Below are positions 17,987 through 26,044 of a stretch of 64,000 nt of DNA, piece by piece. A program made the translations under genes and the position numbers. This DNA comes from W0P28-013 sp963658575 (GTDB lineage: Bacteria; Bacteroidota; Bacteroidia; Bacteroidales; Paludibacteraceae): assembly GCA_963658575.1 (NCBI GenBank), contig CAVKQB010000003.1, positions 1-64,000 of the forward strand, given 5' to 3'. The notes beneath the pieces are model-generated. The model saw nothing but the letters and a program-made list of their open reading frames with translations, searched no databases and was not told where the DNA came from. Within the stretch, counting starts at the first letter, position 1; every line of letters starts with the position of its first letter.

Positions 17987-18874
17987 ATGAAATATCACAT
18001 TATTTTATTGTCGCTCGCGTTGGCTTGCGCGAGATGCGGCAAAAAGGCGGCCGCCGACGGTCAGTCCGAAGAGAAGCCAAAAACGGCGGTTACGCTCACG
18101 CATGCGGTCGTCGGCAACATCGAACAGGAAATCGCCCTGCTGGCAACAACGGTCTATCAGAACAAGTCGGTCGTTGCAGCACCGATTGCCGGTTTTGTGG
18201 CGGAATCGCTCGTGCAGCCTGGCGCAAGGGTTTCGGCCGGTCAAACACTCTATCGGATTGAAAGCAAGGAGCGGCGTGCCTTGGGCGCGGAAGTCGGCGG
18301 CATGGTAGCGGTAACGGCTTCGCAGCGCGGCATCGTCATGGACGTGCTGCAGCAGACGGGCGATTATGTGTCTGAAGGCACTGTGCTTTGCGCGTTGGTC
18401 GATGCCGGAAGTCTGGCGTTCGAGATAAACGTGCCGTACGAACAATGGCGTTTGGCGCATGACGGCGCACGGTGTGTGCTGGAACTGCCCGACGGCACGC
18501 GCTTGGCGGCGACGGTGCGTTCGCCGCTGGCCACGATGAACGCCGTTTCGCAGTCGGAGCGTGTGCTGGCCTATGCGAATGCGCCGTTTTTGCCCGAAGG
18601 CATGAACGTAAGGGCGTTGTTTACCACCGGCCGCCATGCGAAAAACGGAATGGTGTTGCCGCGCGGCGCGGTGCAGAGCGACGAGTCCATCACGGAATTT
18701 TGGGTGATGAAACTGGCCGACGACAGCACGGCGTTGCGCGTGCCTGTTGAGGTTGTGGCCAGCAACGACACGGCGGTTGAAATTGTCGCGGACGGGCTTT
18801 CGGAACGGGACAGAATCGTCCTCACCGGCGGCTATGGTTTGGAAGACGGGGCAGACATCGTCGTAGTAGATTAA
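17987..18874 (+). CDS. Efflux RND transporter periplasmic adaptor (lipoprotein)
   Basis: 295 residues. The N-terminus is hydrophobic with a cysteine at 14 or 17 (SLALACARCGKK), suggesting a lipoprotein anchored in the inner membrane. The order is the usual membrane-fusion-protein order: barrel-sandwich strand (VVAAPIAGFVAESLVQPGAR), a short second lipoyl half (AVTASQRGIVMDVLQQTGDYV), beta-barrel, and membrane-proximal domain (GLSERDRIVLTGGYGLEDGA). The alpha-hairpin is very short or absent. It links the RND pump with the TolC-like channel. It sits 13 bp before the pump gene. Confidence 0.9.
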   Translation: MKYHIILLSLALACARCGKKAAADGQSEEKPKTAVTLTHAVVGNIEQEIALLATTVYQNKSVVAAPIAGFVAESLVQPGARVSAGQTLYRIESKERRALGAEVGGMVAVTASQRGIVMDVLQQTGDYVSEGTVLCALVDAGSLAFEINVPYEQWRLAHDGARCVLELPDGTRLAATVRSPLATMNAVSQSERVLAYANAPFLPEGMNVRALFTTGRHAKNGMVLPRGAVQSDESITEFWVMKLADDSTALRVPVEVVASNDTAVEIVADGLSERDRIVLTGGYGLEDGADIVVVD

Positions 18875-18887
18875 AAAAGGAACGTTT

Positions 18888-21800
18888 ATGAACGCAACGC
18901 AGAAAAAAGGGCTTCACCAAATCTACACGCGCCCGATATTATTCGTGGGATTGCTCCTGCTGATGGCTGGTTTCTATTGCTATACCCAGATGCAGACCAA
19001 TCTCTTTCCCGAAGTCTTGTTCCCGCGCATCACGGTGATAGCGGATGCCGGCCAGCAACCGGTCGACAGGATGATGACAACCGTTACCAAGCCTTTGGAA
19101 AGCGCGGTGAAGAAGGTGCAGGGCGTAACCATCGTGAAGAGCAGCACCAGCCGAGGCTCGTGCGTGGTGGATGTCTATTTCCGTTGGGGCATGGACATTT
19201 ATGCGCTGAAGACGCAGTTGGAGAGCCGCATCAACGAGATAAAGGTTTTTTTGCCCGAAGGCACGGTCATTTCGACCGAGGCGATGAACCAGTCGCTTTT
19301 TCCCGTGTATGGCTTTACTTTGGAGAGCAAAACGCACAGCCGCATCGCCTTGCGCGACGTAGGCAACTTGGTGGTTCGTCCGATGTTTTCGCAGGTGGAC
19401 GGCATCAGCAATGTGGTGGTGCGTGGCGGCAAGGCAAAGGAGTTTGTTGTCAAACCCGATGTCGCCCGCATGTCCGCCCTTGGCATCACGCCATCGCAGA
19501 TAAAGGAGGCGTTCAGTCAGATTAACTTCGTGGAGGGCAACGGCAATGTGGCCGACTATCAACGCCTTTACCTCACACTGACCGATGCCCGACTGAACGA
19601 CATCGACGACATCCAGCAGGTCATCATCCGCAACGACGGCACACGCATCGTGCGCTTGCAGGACATCGCCACGGTTGAAATACAAGAGCAGCAGGAGTTC
19701 CTCAAAATCAATGCTGACGGCGAGGAGGCCGTGCTCATCGACCTTGTGAAGCAGCCGGGCGTGAACCTCATCGATTTCGGCAAGAATGTGGAAAAGAAGG
19801 CGGATGAAATTCGGGTGCAACTGCCCGACGATTACGAGTTGAAGCCCTATTACAACCAGAGCAAGTTCGTGGGCGACAGCATTTTCAGCGTGCTTCGCAC
19901 TATCTTCGAGGGGTTGTTCCTCGCCATCATTGTGATGGTTCTCTTTTTGCGGTCGTGGCGTGCCAGCACGGTGGTGATGCTCACCATTCCCGTAACCATC
20001 GCTTTCAGCATCTTGCTCTGTTACCTTGCCGGAATCAGCATCAACGTGATGTCGTTGGGCGCGATGGCGGCTTCCGTGGGACTGATTATCGACGATGCCA
20101 TTGTCATCATCGAACAGATTTACAGGGAGCATGAGGAACGTCCGGGCATCGACCGCTTTACCGTGGTTCGCCACGCCATCCACAACCTGTTTCCAGCCAT
20201 GATAGCCTCTTCGCTCTCCACCATCGTCATCCATTTCCCGTTCCGGCTGATGAGCGGCTTGGCGGGCAGTTTCTTCAAGGAATTGTCGGACACGATGCTG
20301 CTCACGCTGTTTGCCTCGTTCTTGGTTACTTGGCTTTTGTTGCCCGTGCTGCATCTGATTATCGGCTACAAGCCGAAATTGGTGCAAAAAGTGGACAATG
20401 TCGAGGAGGAAAGCATCCGTAAAGTCCATTTCCTGACGATGCTTTACCGCAAACCTTGGATTGCCCTCACTTTTGTCCTTCTCTTGATTTTGGGCGGCTA
20501 TTTCGCTTCTACAAAATTGACTTCCGGCTTCCTTCCAGACCTCGACGAAGGCACGATAGTGCTTGACTATCACTCGCCGGCCGGTACTGACATTGAGGAA
20601 ACCGACCGCCTCTGCCGGCAGATGGAGAAAATCATCATGGCGCATCTCGATGTGGAAACTTATTCGAGAAGAACCGCCCTCGGCATGTCGTTCAAAACCC
20701 GCCCAAGCAATTTCGGCGACTACCTTATTCAGCTCAAGGCCGACCGCCAACACTCCACGCCCGAGGTCATCAACGACCTGCGCCGCCAACTGTCCGCCCA
20801 AGTGCCTCTGATGACCATCGACTTCGGCCAGCGCATCAGCGACCTGCTCGGCGACTTGATGAGTACGCCAAAGCCTATCGAAATCAAGATATTCGGCGAT
20901 GATTATGCCACTCTGCAAAAGTTGGCCGGCGACGTGGGAAAGGTGATGCAGACCGTGCCGGGCGTGGTCGATATCGACAACGGACTGGTGCCTGCCGGCG
21001 CGTCGCTCGTTTTCACGCCCGATAGGGAACGCCTGTCGCAGTTTGGCATCCCGCTCACCGATTTCCAAGAGCAGCTGACGGCGCAGACGGGTGGCATTCC
21101 GCTCTGCCAGCCGTCCAACGTCATTGAACCAAATCCGGCGCAAGCGGCGATGACCGGCGGACTGCAAATCGGCAGCGTGCAGGAGGGCGAACAGATGCGC
21201 CGCACACTGCTTCGCTTTACCGACTTCAAGGACAATTCGCCTGAACGTCTTCTGCGTTCGCCGATATTCCTGCCCGACGGCTCGACGCGTCCGTTGAGTT
21301 TCTTTTGCACGGTGGAGGTCGTCCCCGGCGAAATAGAACAGAAGCGCGAGGATTTGAAAAGCGACATCACCTTGACCGCCCGTTTGGAAAACCGCGACCT
21401 CGGCACCGCCATTGCCGACCTGCAACAAGCGTTGGGGGCAAGCCTCTCCTTGCCTTCGGGCTACAGCATCGCCTATGGCGGAGCCTATTCGGAGCAACAG
21501 CAGTCGTTCCGCGAACTGATGATGATTCTTTCGCTTGCCGTCCTGTTGGTGTTCGCCGTGCTGATGTTCCTCTTTCGGGAGTGGAAGATTTCGATGGCGA
21601 TATTGCTTCTGTCGGTGTTGGGCATCGCGGGTTGCCTGCTTGCCCTTTGGATTACGGGCGTGCCGCTGAACGTGAGCAGTTACACGGGCGTCATCATGGT
21701 GGTGGGCATCATTGCCGAAAACGCCATTTTCACGGTTTGGCAATACCGTATGAACATCAAAGTTTCGTCCGATGTCGATGAAGCCGTGGATTACGCCATC

Positions 21801-21995
21801 GCCCTCCGCATTCGCCCGAAACTGATGACGGCCATCGGAGCCGTCCTTGCGCTCATGCCGTTGGCCTTGGGATTCGGATTGGGAGCGCAGATGCAGCAGC
21901 CGCTTGCCGTCGCCGTCATCGGTGGCTTTGTGGTCGGTCTGCCGCTGTTGCTGTTGGTCTTGCCGAACATTTTGCTGGCTATTTACAAACGCTGA
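18888..21995 (+). CDS. RND-family efflux pump permease
   Basis: 1035 residues with the twelve-helix RND layout: one N-terminal helix, a large periplasmic loop, six helices around 340-540, a second loop and six final helices. TM4 carries the acidic pair of the proton relay (GLIIDDAIVIIEQIYRE), as in HAE-type pumps rather than CusA-type metal pumps. It acts as a proton-driven inner membrane exporter with the two upstream products. The substrate cannot be read from the sequence; drugs, bile or host fatty acids are typical for gut Bacteroidetes, but that is inference. Confidence 0.93.
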   Translation: MNATQKKGLHQIYTRPILFVGLLLLMAGFYCYTQMQTNLFPEVLFPRITVIADAGQQPVDRMMTTVTKPLESAVKKVQGVTIVKSSTSRGSCVVDVYFRWGMDIYALKTQLESRINEIKVFLPEGTVISTEAMNQSLFPVYGFTLESKTHSRIALRDVGNLVVRPMFSQVDGISNVVVRGGKAKEFVVKPDVARMSALGITPSQIKEAFSQINFVEGNGNVADYQRLYLTLTDARLNDIDDIQQVIIRNDGTRIVRLQDIATVEIQEQQEFLKINADGEEAVLIDLVKQPGVNLIDFGKNVEKKADEIRVQLPDDYELKPYYNQSKFVGDSIFSVLRTIFEGLFLAIIVMVLFLRSWRASTVVMLTIPVTIAFSILLCYLAGISINVMSLGAMAASVGLIIDDAIVIIEQIYREHEERPGIDRFTVVRHAIHNLFPAMIASSLSTIVIHFPFRLMSGLAGSFFKELSDTMLLTLFASFLVTWLLLPVLHLIIGYKPKLVQKVDNVEEESIRKVHFLTMLYRKPWIALTFVLLLILGGYFASTKLTSGFLPDLDEGTIVLDYHSPAGTDIEETDRLCRQMEKIIMAHLDVETYSRRTALGMSFKTRPSNFGDYLIQLKADRQHSTPEVINDLRRQLSAQVPLMTIDFGQRISDLLGDLMSTPKPIEIKIFGDDYATLQKLAGDVGKVMQTVPGVVDIDNGLVPAGASLVFTPDRERLSQFGIPLTDFQEQLTAQTGGIPLCQPSNVIEPNPAQAAMTGGLQIGSVQEGEQMRRTLLRFTDFKDNSPERLLRSPIFLPDGSTRPLSFFCTVEVVPGEIEQKREDLKSDITLTARLENRDLGTAIADLQQALGASLSLPSGYSIAYGGAYSEQQQSFRELMMILSLAVLLVFAVLMFLFREWKISMAILLLSVLGIAGCLLALWITGVPLNVSSYTGVIMVVGIIAENAIFTVWQYRMNIKVSSDVDEAVDYAIALRIRPKLMTAIGAVLALMPLALGFGLGAQMQQPLAVAVIGGFVVGLPLLLLVLPNILLAIYKR

Positions 21996-22051
21996 CGTAA
22001 GCGGATTTTTACTATTTTTGTGGAAAATAAAAACGCCAAAAAACGGAGGCC

Positions 22052-22726
22052 ATGAAAATTCTGATAATCGAGGACGAACGGAAACTGTCGGACAGCATTG
22101 TGGCCTATTTGGGCGGCGAAAACTACTTGTGCGAACAGGCGTCTACTTTCGATGACGCCAAAATGAAGGTGAACCTTTACGATTACGACTGCGTGCTGCT
22201 CGACTTGATGTTGCCCGGTGGCAACGGCCTCGACATTCTGCGCGACATTCGCGCGCGCCGCAATGCCACAGGCGTAATCATTGTGTCGGCTAAAGACTCG
22301 CTCGACGACAAAGTCAGCGGTTTGGAAATCGGTGCGGACGACTATTTGGCCAAGCCTTTCCATTTGGCCGAACTCAGCATGCGCATTTACGCCGTCATCC
22401 GGCGCAGGGAATTTTCGGCGGGCAATGTGGTCGAAAGCAACGGCGTGTCCGTCAATCTGCTGACCAAATCGGCGTCGGCGAACGGTGCGCCGGTCGTCCT
22501 CACCAAATCGGAATACGAACTGCTGTTATTTCTCATCGGCAATAAGAACCGTGTCGTTTCGAAAAGTGCCGTGGCCGAACACCTCAGCGGCGAAATGGCC
22601 GACATGATGGATAGCCACGATTTCGTCTATACGCACATCAAAAACCTGAAGGCGAAACTCGCGAAGGCCGGTTGCAGGGATTGCGTGAAAAATGTGTACG
22701 GTACAGGATACAAATGGGTGGAATGA
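22052..22726 (+). CDS. OmpR/PhoB-family response regulator
   Basis: 224 residues. The receiver domain has the acidic pocket (E7, D8), the phospho-acceptor D51 (CVLLDLMLPGGNG), S79 and K101 (DDYLAKPF). The C-terminal winged helix (LTKSEYELLLFLIGNKNRVV ... VYGTGYKWVE) binds DNA. The stop overlaps the kinase start (ATGATG), so the two form a coupled two-component pair. From position in the operon it probably controls the efflux genes; the 56-bp gap after the pump gene includes AT-rich text that could hold an extra promoter. Confidence 0.94.
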   Translation: MKILIIEDERKLSDSIVAYLGGENYLCEQASTFDDAKMKVNLYDYDCVLLDLMLPGGNGLDILRDIRARRNATGVIIVSAKDSLDDKVSGLEIGADDYLAKPFHLAELSMRIYAVIRRREFSAGNVVESNGVSVNLLTKSASANGAPVVLTKSEYELLLFLIGNKNRVVSKSAVAEHLSGEMADMMDSHDFVYTHIKNLKAKLAKAGCRDCVKNVYGTGYKWVE

Positions 22727-23787
22727 TGAAAGAAAAAAGTTTGATGCGCAAGTCGCTGACGCGGTTCATCGCTTTCGTGGCGGTGCTTTTGCTGTTGGCC
22801 ACGCCATTGTTCTATTGGCTTACCAAAAGTTTCTATGCCGAGGATATGATAGACATCATCGAGGCGGTGCAGTGCGGCGAGCCTATTCCCGCGCTCGACC
22901 TCGAGGCGGACATACTGCACGGCATCCTGATTCAGTTCGTGCTTATCACGTCCGTGTTGGGCATCGCCATCGTGCTGATGATGCGCTTCATGTCGTGGCG
23001 GTTGTGGCGGCCGTTCGACCAAACGCTGCGGGCGATAGAATCCTTCAAATTGGAAACCGGCGCGATACCAGTCTTGCCCGCAAGCGACGTGAAGGAATTT
23101 ACGCGCCTCAATGCCGCCTTGGACAAACTGATGGCTGACAGCCTCAAAAGTTACCGCACGCAGAAGGAATTCACCGAAAACGCTTCGCACGAACTGCAGA
23201 CACCGCTCGCGGTGTTCCAAAGCAAACTCGACATATTGCTCCAACTGCCCGACATCACGGAACGGCAGGCCGACATCATACAGGATTTGTACCAGATGAG
23301 TAACCGCTTGTCGTGCCTGAACCGCAATCTGCTGTTGCTCGCCAAGATGGAAAACAGCCAATTTAGCCGCACCGAGTCGGTGGATGTGGTGGCTGTGTTG
23401 GACGAACTGCTGCTATACCTCGAAAACCTGTCCGAAGGCTTGGCGTTGCGCAAGGATTTCCGTGTCGAGTCATTGCCGTTGCGTGCCAACCGACCTTTGC
23501 TGGAAAGCCTGATAAACAATTTGGTGGTGAACGCCGTGCGCCACAACCGCCCGTCGGGCGAGATAGTCGTTTCCGTGGCGGCTGACAGGCTTACGGTCGC
23601 AAACACTTCCGACGGGGCAGCCTTGGACGGCAGCCTGATATTCAACCGTTTCTTCCGCCCGTCGGAAAAAACGGCCGGCAACGGCCTTGGCTTGGCCATC
23701 GTGAAGGTCGTCTGCGATTACCACGGCTGGAACGTTGCGTACCGCTATCGCGGCGGTATGCACGAGTTCGAAGTAACTTTTCGGTAG
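22723..23787 (+). CDS. Sensor histidine kinase of the efflux operon
   Basis: 354 residues from the ATG at 22723, which overlaps the regulator stop by 4 bp. Two membrane helices (about 12-34 and 68-90) bracket a very short periplasmic loop of ~35 residues, so sensing may happen in or at the membrane. The H-box holds H156 (FTENASHELQTPLAVFQSKL); the ATP-binding domain has N (NNLVVNAVRHNR) and a G2 box (NGLGLAIVKVVCDYHG). It phosphorylates the upstream regulator. A hairpin follows at 23803-23823. Confidence 0.93.
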   Translation: MMKEKSLMRKSLTRFIAFVAVLLLLATPLFYWLTKSFYAEDMIDIIEAVQCGEPIPALDLEADILHGILIQFVLITSVLGIAIVLMMRFMSWRLWRPFDQTLRAIESFKLETGAIPVLPASDVKEFTRLNAALDKLMADSLKSYRTQKEFTENASHELQTPLAVFQSKLDILLQLPDITERQADIIQDLYQMSNRLSCLNRNLLLLAKMENSQFSRTESVDVVAVLDELLLYLENLSEGLALRKDFRVESLPLRANRPLLESLINNLVVNAVRHNRPSGEIVVSVAADRLTVANTSDGAALDGSLIFNRFFRPSEKTAGNGLGLAIVKVVCDYHGWNVAYRYRGGMHEFEVTFR

Positions 23788-23802
23788 TGTCAAACGCAAC
23801 CG

Positions 23803-23823
23803 GCGACGCAATTTTTGCGTCGC
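23803..23823. terminator. Hairpin ending the efflux operon
   Basis: A 9-bp perfect stem GCGACGCAA / TTGCGTCGC with a three-base loop, in the gap between the kinase (plus strand) and the clpX fragment (minus strand). The T's are in the loop rather than after the stem, so it is a weak intrinsic terminator. Confidence 0.55.
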
Positions 23824-23853
23824 GGGTGTGCAATAGCGTGTGTTTCGCGCGGT

Positions 23854-24057
23854 TTACGCCCTCAATGTCGTCGCTTTTTCCAGTTTTTCCTTGGCGTAGT
23901 CGGTTGTGATGCGCAGTTTTTTCACGTCCGACGAGGGCGTGGTGTACATGGTGTCCATCATTATGGTTTCCACGATGCTACGCAGGCTGCGTGCGCCAAG
24001 TTTGAACTCGATGGCTTTGTCGACGATGTATTTCAGCGTGTCGTCGTACGTGTTCAC
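23854..24057 (-). pseudogene. clpX: C-terminal fragment of ClpX, cut at a CRISPR repeat
   Basis: Sixty-seven codons that match only the last part of the AAA+ unfoldase ClpX: YIVDKAIEFKLGARSLRS (sensor-2 region with the conserved GAR) followed by the C-terminal helices. A full ClpX is about 400-420 residues; the ~350 upstream residues, including Walker A/B and the zinc-binding domain, are missing. The homology stops right where a solitary CRISPR repeat starts (24060). A GTG at 24057 could start a short peptide, but the frame meets a stop inside the repeat. A full clpX must exist elsewhere if the cell has one. It is tail-to-tail with the kinase gene. Confidence 0.85.
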
Positions 24058-24059
24058 GT

Positions 24060-24105
24060 GTTGTTTCTGACATCAAAGATACAAAATTTGAAAGCAATTC
24101 ACTAC
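24060..24105 (-). repeat. Solitary variant CRISPR repeat 1
   Basis: 46 bp, the same length as the array repeat. It differs at three internal positions (TCTGACATC in place of TCAGATGTC) and at the end (CACTAC for CACAAC). The tracrRNA-pairing part is kept. The minus-strand -7 box TATCTTTG (24081-24074) is intact but its -33 box is altered (GTAG). No second repeat lies at spacer distance. It adjoins the clpX fragment. Confidence 0.95.
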
Positions 24106-24179
24106 GTGCCGCCTACCCGCAATACGAACGCAACGGGTGGAAAGACAATCGGCAGAAAACGCCTGCTCTGATAAATTCA

Positions 24180-24515
24180 ATGGAGGTAATAAATCAATTT
24201 TGCGCCCGCCTCTCTTATCCAAGTTTCATCAAAGGACTTGGCGGCAAAGCCTCTCACGCAAAAGAGGTCATGGAGAAAGGCTATGGCTACGGACGCCGGA
24301 TTTCAAATTTCTGTACGCTTCTTAGACAAATGAAAGTCAGTCAAAAATCTGCATATAGACATTTTCAAAACCTGATAATAAACTCGCCGTATGAAGACAT
24401 CCACAGCGAGTTGGTCAGGTTTGTTGAATTAAAGGGCAAATACGACAAAAAGAAAGCCGAGAGTATTGTTTCGTCCCTTGGCTTTCTTCCTGATGCTTCC
24501 AAAACTATTCTATGA
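24180..24515 (+). CDS. Unknown small protein in the repeat-bounded island
   Basis: 111 residues from ATG 24180; the same frame stays open upstream through the CRISPR repeat, so the true start is uncertain. I do not recognise the family. The protein is basic and likely helical (MKVSQKSAYRHFQNLI, FVELKGKYDKKKAESIVSSL), without signal peptide or membrane segment. It converges on the minus-strand gene ending at 24517, with 1 bp between their ends. The base composition is lower in GC than the flanking chromosome, which fits recent acquisition. Confidence 0.5.
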   Translation: MEVINQFCARLSYPSFIKGLGGKASHAKEVMEKGYGYGRRISNFCTLLRQMKVSQKSAYRHFQNLIINSPYEDIHSELVRFVELKGKYDKKKAESIVSSLGFLPDASKTIL

Positions 24516-24516
24516 G

Positions 24517-24786
24517 TTATTCTTGTAGGTGCGTAAGAGTTCGCCACAAATCATTCTTGATATCGGGTGGGAGTTCTTCTGAAAGGGCTGTTGCCCGTTC
24601 TTTTTCTCCTCTGAGATAAAATAGGGCGGCAATGTCTGCTTTAGCCGTATCAGGGTCAACCAAAGACAGATAATTTTCTTTTGTTGAACCGTTTATTTTT
24701 GCCCATTCCTTAAGGCTGATTTTATAATCAAAAACAGTTTTCATGTCGCATTTCTGATTAAAAATGGCTTTTCTCATAGAAAGCAC
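24517..24786 (-). CDS. Unknown small protein in the repeat-bounded island
   Basis: 89 residues from ATG 24786; internal starts at residue 4 or 15 (MKTVFDYKISLKEW) are as plausible. It is acidic to neutral, mostly helical by composition, with no recognised motif. It is the third gene of a minus-strand series beginning at 25380. A truncated copy of the first gene's 3' end lies between it and the gene before it. Small soluble partners of this kind often occur as antitoxin or immunity genes, but nothing in the sequence proves that here. Confidence 0.45.
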   Translation of the reverse strand: MLSMRKAIFNQKCDMKTVFDYKISLKEWAKINGSTKENYLSLVDPDTAKADIAALFYLRGEKERATALSEELPPDIKNDLWRTLTHLQE

Positions 24787-24797
24787 CCGATTTTAAG

Positions 24798-24878
24798 TTA
24801 TTTTTTCCAAATTTTGCGGTCGAGCAACGATTGTTCGCCTGTTGTGATATGCTGTTTTAACGCCCAATAAATCTCATC
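24798..24878 (-). pseudogene. Truncated duplicate of the 3' end of the 25108-25380 gene
   Basis: Minus-strand translation gives DEIYWALKQHITTGEQSLLD then RKIWKK and stop. This matches the last 26 residues of the 90-residue protein at 25108-25380 with four or five changes. The rest of the copy is absent; its first bases overlap the stop of the 74-residue gene. Confidence 0.85.
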
Positions 24879-25101
24879 AAATAGGCATTCTGTTGAGGAT
24901 TTTAAGGGCGCGCATCTCTTGGATAGTATGCACGATTTTTCCATCCCAAAGATAGACTTCAGGCATTCCGATGGTCATAGGTTCGGCATAGATGTGGGTA
25001 TATACTTCTTGCCTCCTATATTTGCCTACTAATTGCAGAGTGCCACCTAAAGGCTTGCGCCCCTCTGCCGCTTTAATAACTGCTTTGGGTGTCTCTTTCA
25101 T
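24877..25101 (-). CDS. Unknown small protein in the repeat-bounded island
   Basis: 74 residues, beginning 6 bp after the stop of the 90-residue gene on the same strand. No family recognised. It contains LVGKYRRQEVYTHIYAEPMT and VYLWDGKIVHTIQEMRALKI, a compact alpha/beta look, and no membrane segment. Its last codons run into a duplicated fragment of the gene upstream, so its C-terminus may be a recombination product. Confidence 0.5.
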   Translation of the reverse strand: MKETPKAVIKAAEGRKPLGGTLQLVGKYRRQEVYTHIYAEPMTIGMPEVYLWDGKIVHTIQEMRALKILNRMPI

Positions 25102-25107
25102 ACCTCG

Positions 25108-25380
25108 TTATTTTTTCCAAATTTTGCGGTCGAGCAACGATTGCTCGCCTGTTATGACGCGCTGTTTGAACGCCCAATAAATCTCGTCGGTATTTAGAAC
25201 CCTTTGGGCTTTTCCCGAGGGACTTATCTTGATTATATGCGGATGTCCTGTATAGCGTGGGCGACCTGTATAGTCAAGATAAAAATACCTGTACCCATTC
25301 CTTTCGGCTGTCGTTGGCTGCACAATGTTACAGCCATGTTGCGCCGCATATCGTTTCGCTATGTCTTGATAATCTTTCAT
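25108..25380 (-). CDS. Unknown small protein, founder of three tandem copies
   Basis: 90 residues (MKDYQDIAKRYAAQHGCNIV at the start, LLDRKIWKK at the end). Basic, soluble, not recognised; the middle has an alternating beta-like stretch (YRYFYLDYTGRPRYTGHPHI). Its 3' end is repeated at 24798-24878 and at 25421-25461, so the locus has duplicated and shed copies. On the minus strand it is the first complete frame downstream of the second solitary CRISPR repeat, whose GTTG-N20-TATCTTTG would give a leader of about 225 nt. Confidence 0.55.
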   Translation of the reverse strand: MKDYQDIAKRYAAQHGCNIVQPTTAERNGYRYFYLDYTGRPRYTGHPHIIKISPSGKAQRVLNTDEIYWAFKQRVITGEQSLLDRKIWKK

Positions 25381-25420
25381 TCCTATGTGCTATTTGGTCA
25401 GTATCAATAGCCATACCTCG

Positions 25421-25461
25421 TTATTTTTTCCAAATTTTGCGCGAGAGCAACGATTGTTCGC
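25421..25461 (-). pseudogene. Second truncated duplicate (12 codons) of the 25108-25380 gene end
   Basis: Encodes EQSLLSRKIWKK and stop on the minus strand, with the same trailing CGAGGTATGG as the complete copy. Only the extreme 3' end is kept. Confidence 0.75.
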
Positions 25462-25596
25462 AAATTGGTAAATTACTTGGCTGGTAAATTTTCGTTGCTT
25501 CTCGTGCACCTCTCGTGGTTCTGCTCGCCTCATTGAGATTGGTGAGCATATAATACCAAACTTTGTTGCAAAATTATGCAAAAATTTCTATACAAG

Positions 25597-25642
25597 GTTG
25601 TTTCTGACATCAAAGATACAAAATTTGAAAGCAATTCACAAC
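25597..25642 (-). repeat. Solitary variant CRISPR repeat 2
   Basis: 46 bp, identical to solitary repeat 1 except that it keeps the CACAAC end, and carrying the same three internal changes from the array repeat. On the minus strand it holds GTTG (25642-25639), 20 bases, then TATCTTTG (25618-25611), an apparent promoter facing the small-gene series. No other repeat is within spacer distance; 1491 bp separate it from solitary repeat 1. Confidence 0.95.
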
Positions 25643-26020
25643 CGCAAAATAGTTAGAATTAGTAGCAAGACACAAGTAGCAAGGCACAAGACGCGAGTTG
25701 AGAGGTTATAGATTATAGGTGAGAGAACATAGAATATAGAACAAAGAGCAAAGACGATTATTAGTAGCAAGACACAAGACAATTAGAACAAGAGCAAAGA
25801 TTTTTTAATGGTTCAATTATCTAATTTCCAATTATTTAATCAATTTTTTAGTAGCAAGACACAAGTAGCAAGTCGCAAGAAAATTAACCCAAATAACCCA
25901 ATTCACAGAAACTTTATAAACTTTCTCACTTTCTCACTTTCATACTTTCTCACTTTCACACTTTCACACTTTACAGACTTTATAAACTTTCAAACTTTCT
26001 CACTTTCACACTAAATTTCG
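25643..26020. other. Low-complexity intergenic region before mutS2
   Basis: No gene. It is built from the same modules as other gaps: AGTAGCAAGACACAAG (several times in 25660-25870), GAGAGGTTATAGATTATAGG (about 25700), GAACAAAGAGCAAAGAC, and ACTTTATAA/ACTTTCACA tandem text (25915-26010). Confidence 0.75.
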
Positions 26021-26028
26021 TATCTTTG
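26021..26028 (+). promoter_or_regulatory. -7 box of mutS2
   Basis: TATCTTTG, 16 bp before the ATG at 26045; transcription near 26033 would give a leader of only about 12 nt. The -33 region has TTCT instead of TTTG. Confidence 0.55.
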
Positions 26029-26044
26029 CGACAAAATTTGGCGT

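Noticed and set aside
18939..21743. A 934-codon minus-strand open frame across the RND pump gene
   Set aside because: Antisense shadow of a GC-rich gene; no start context, no recognisable domains, and the plus-strand product is a clear RND pump.
24060..24105. The solitary repeats as a short functional CRISPR array
   Set aside because: No second repeat lies at 28-30 bp distance on either side, so there is no delimited spacer; 1491 bp is far beyond spacer size.
25390..25581. A 63-residue minus-strand ORF next to solitary repeat 2
   Set aside because: It overlaps the truncated duplicate at 25421-25461 in another frame and lacks protein-like composition; it may be a fragment, but I cannot support it as a gene.
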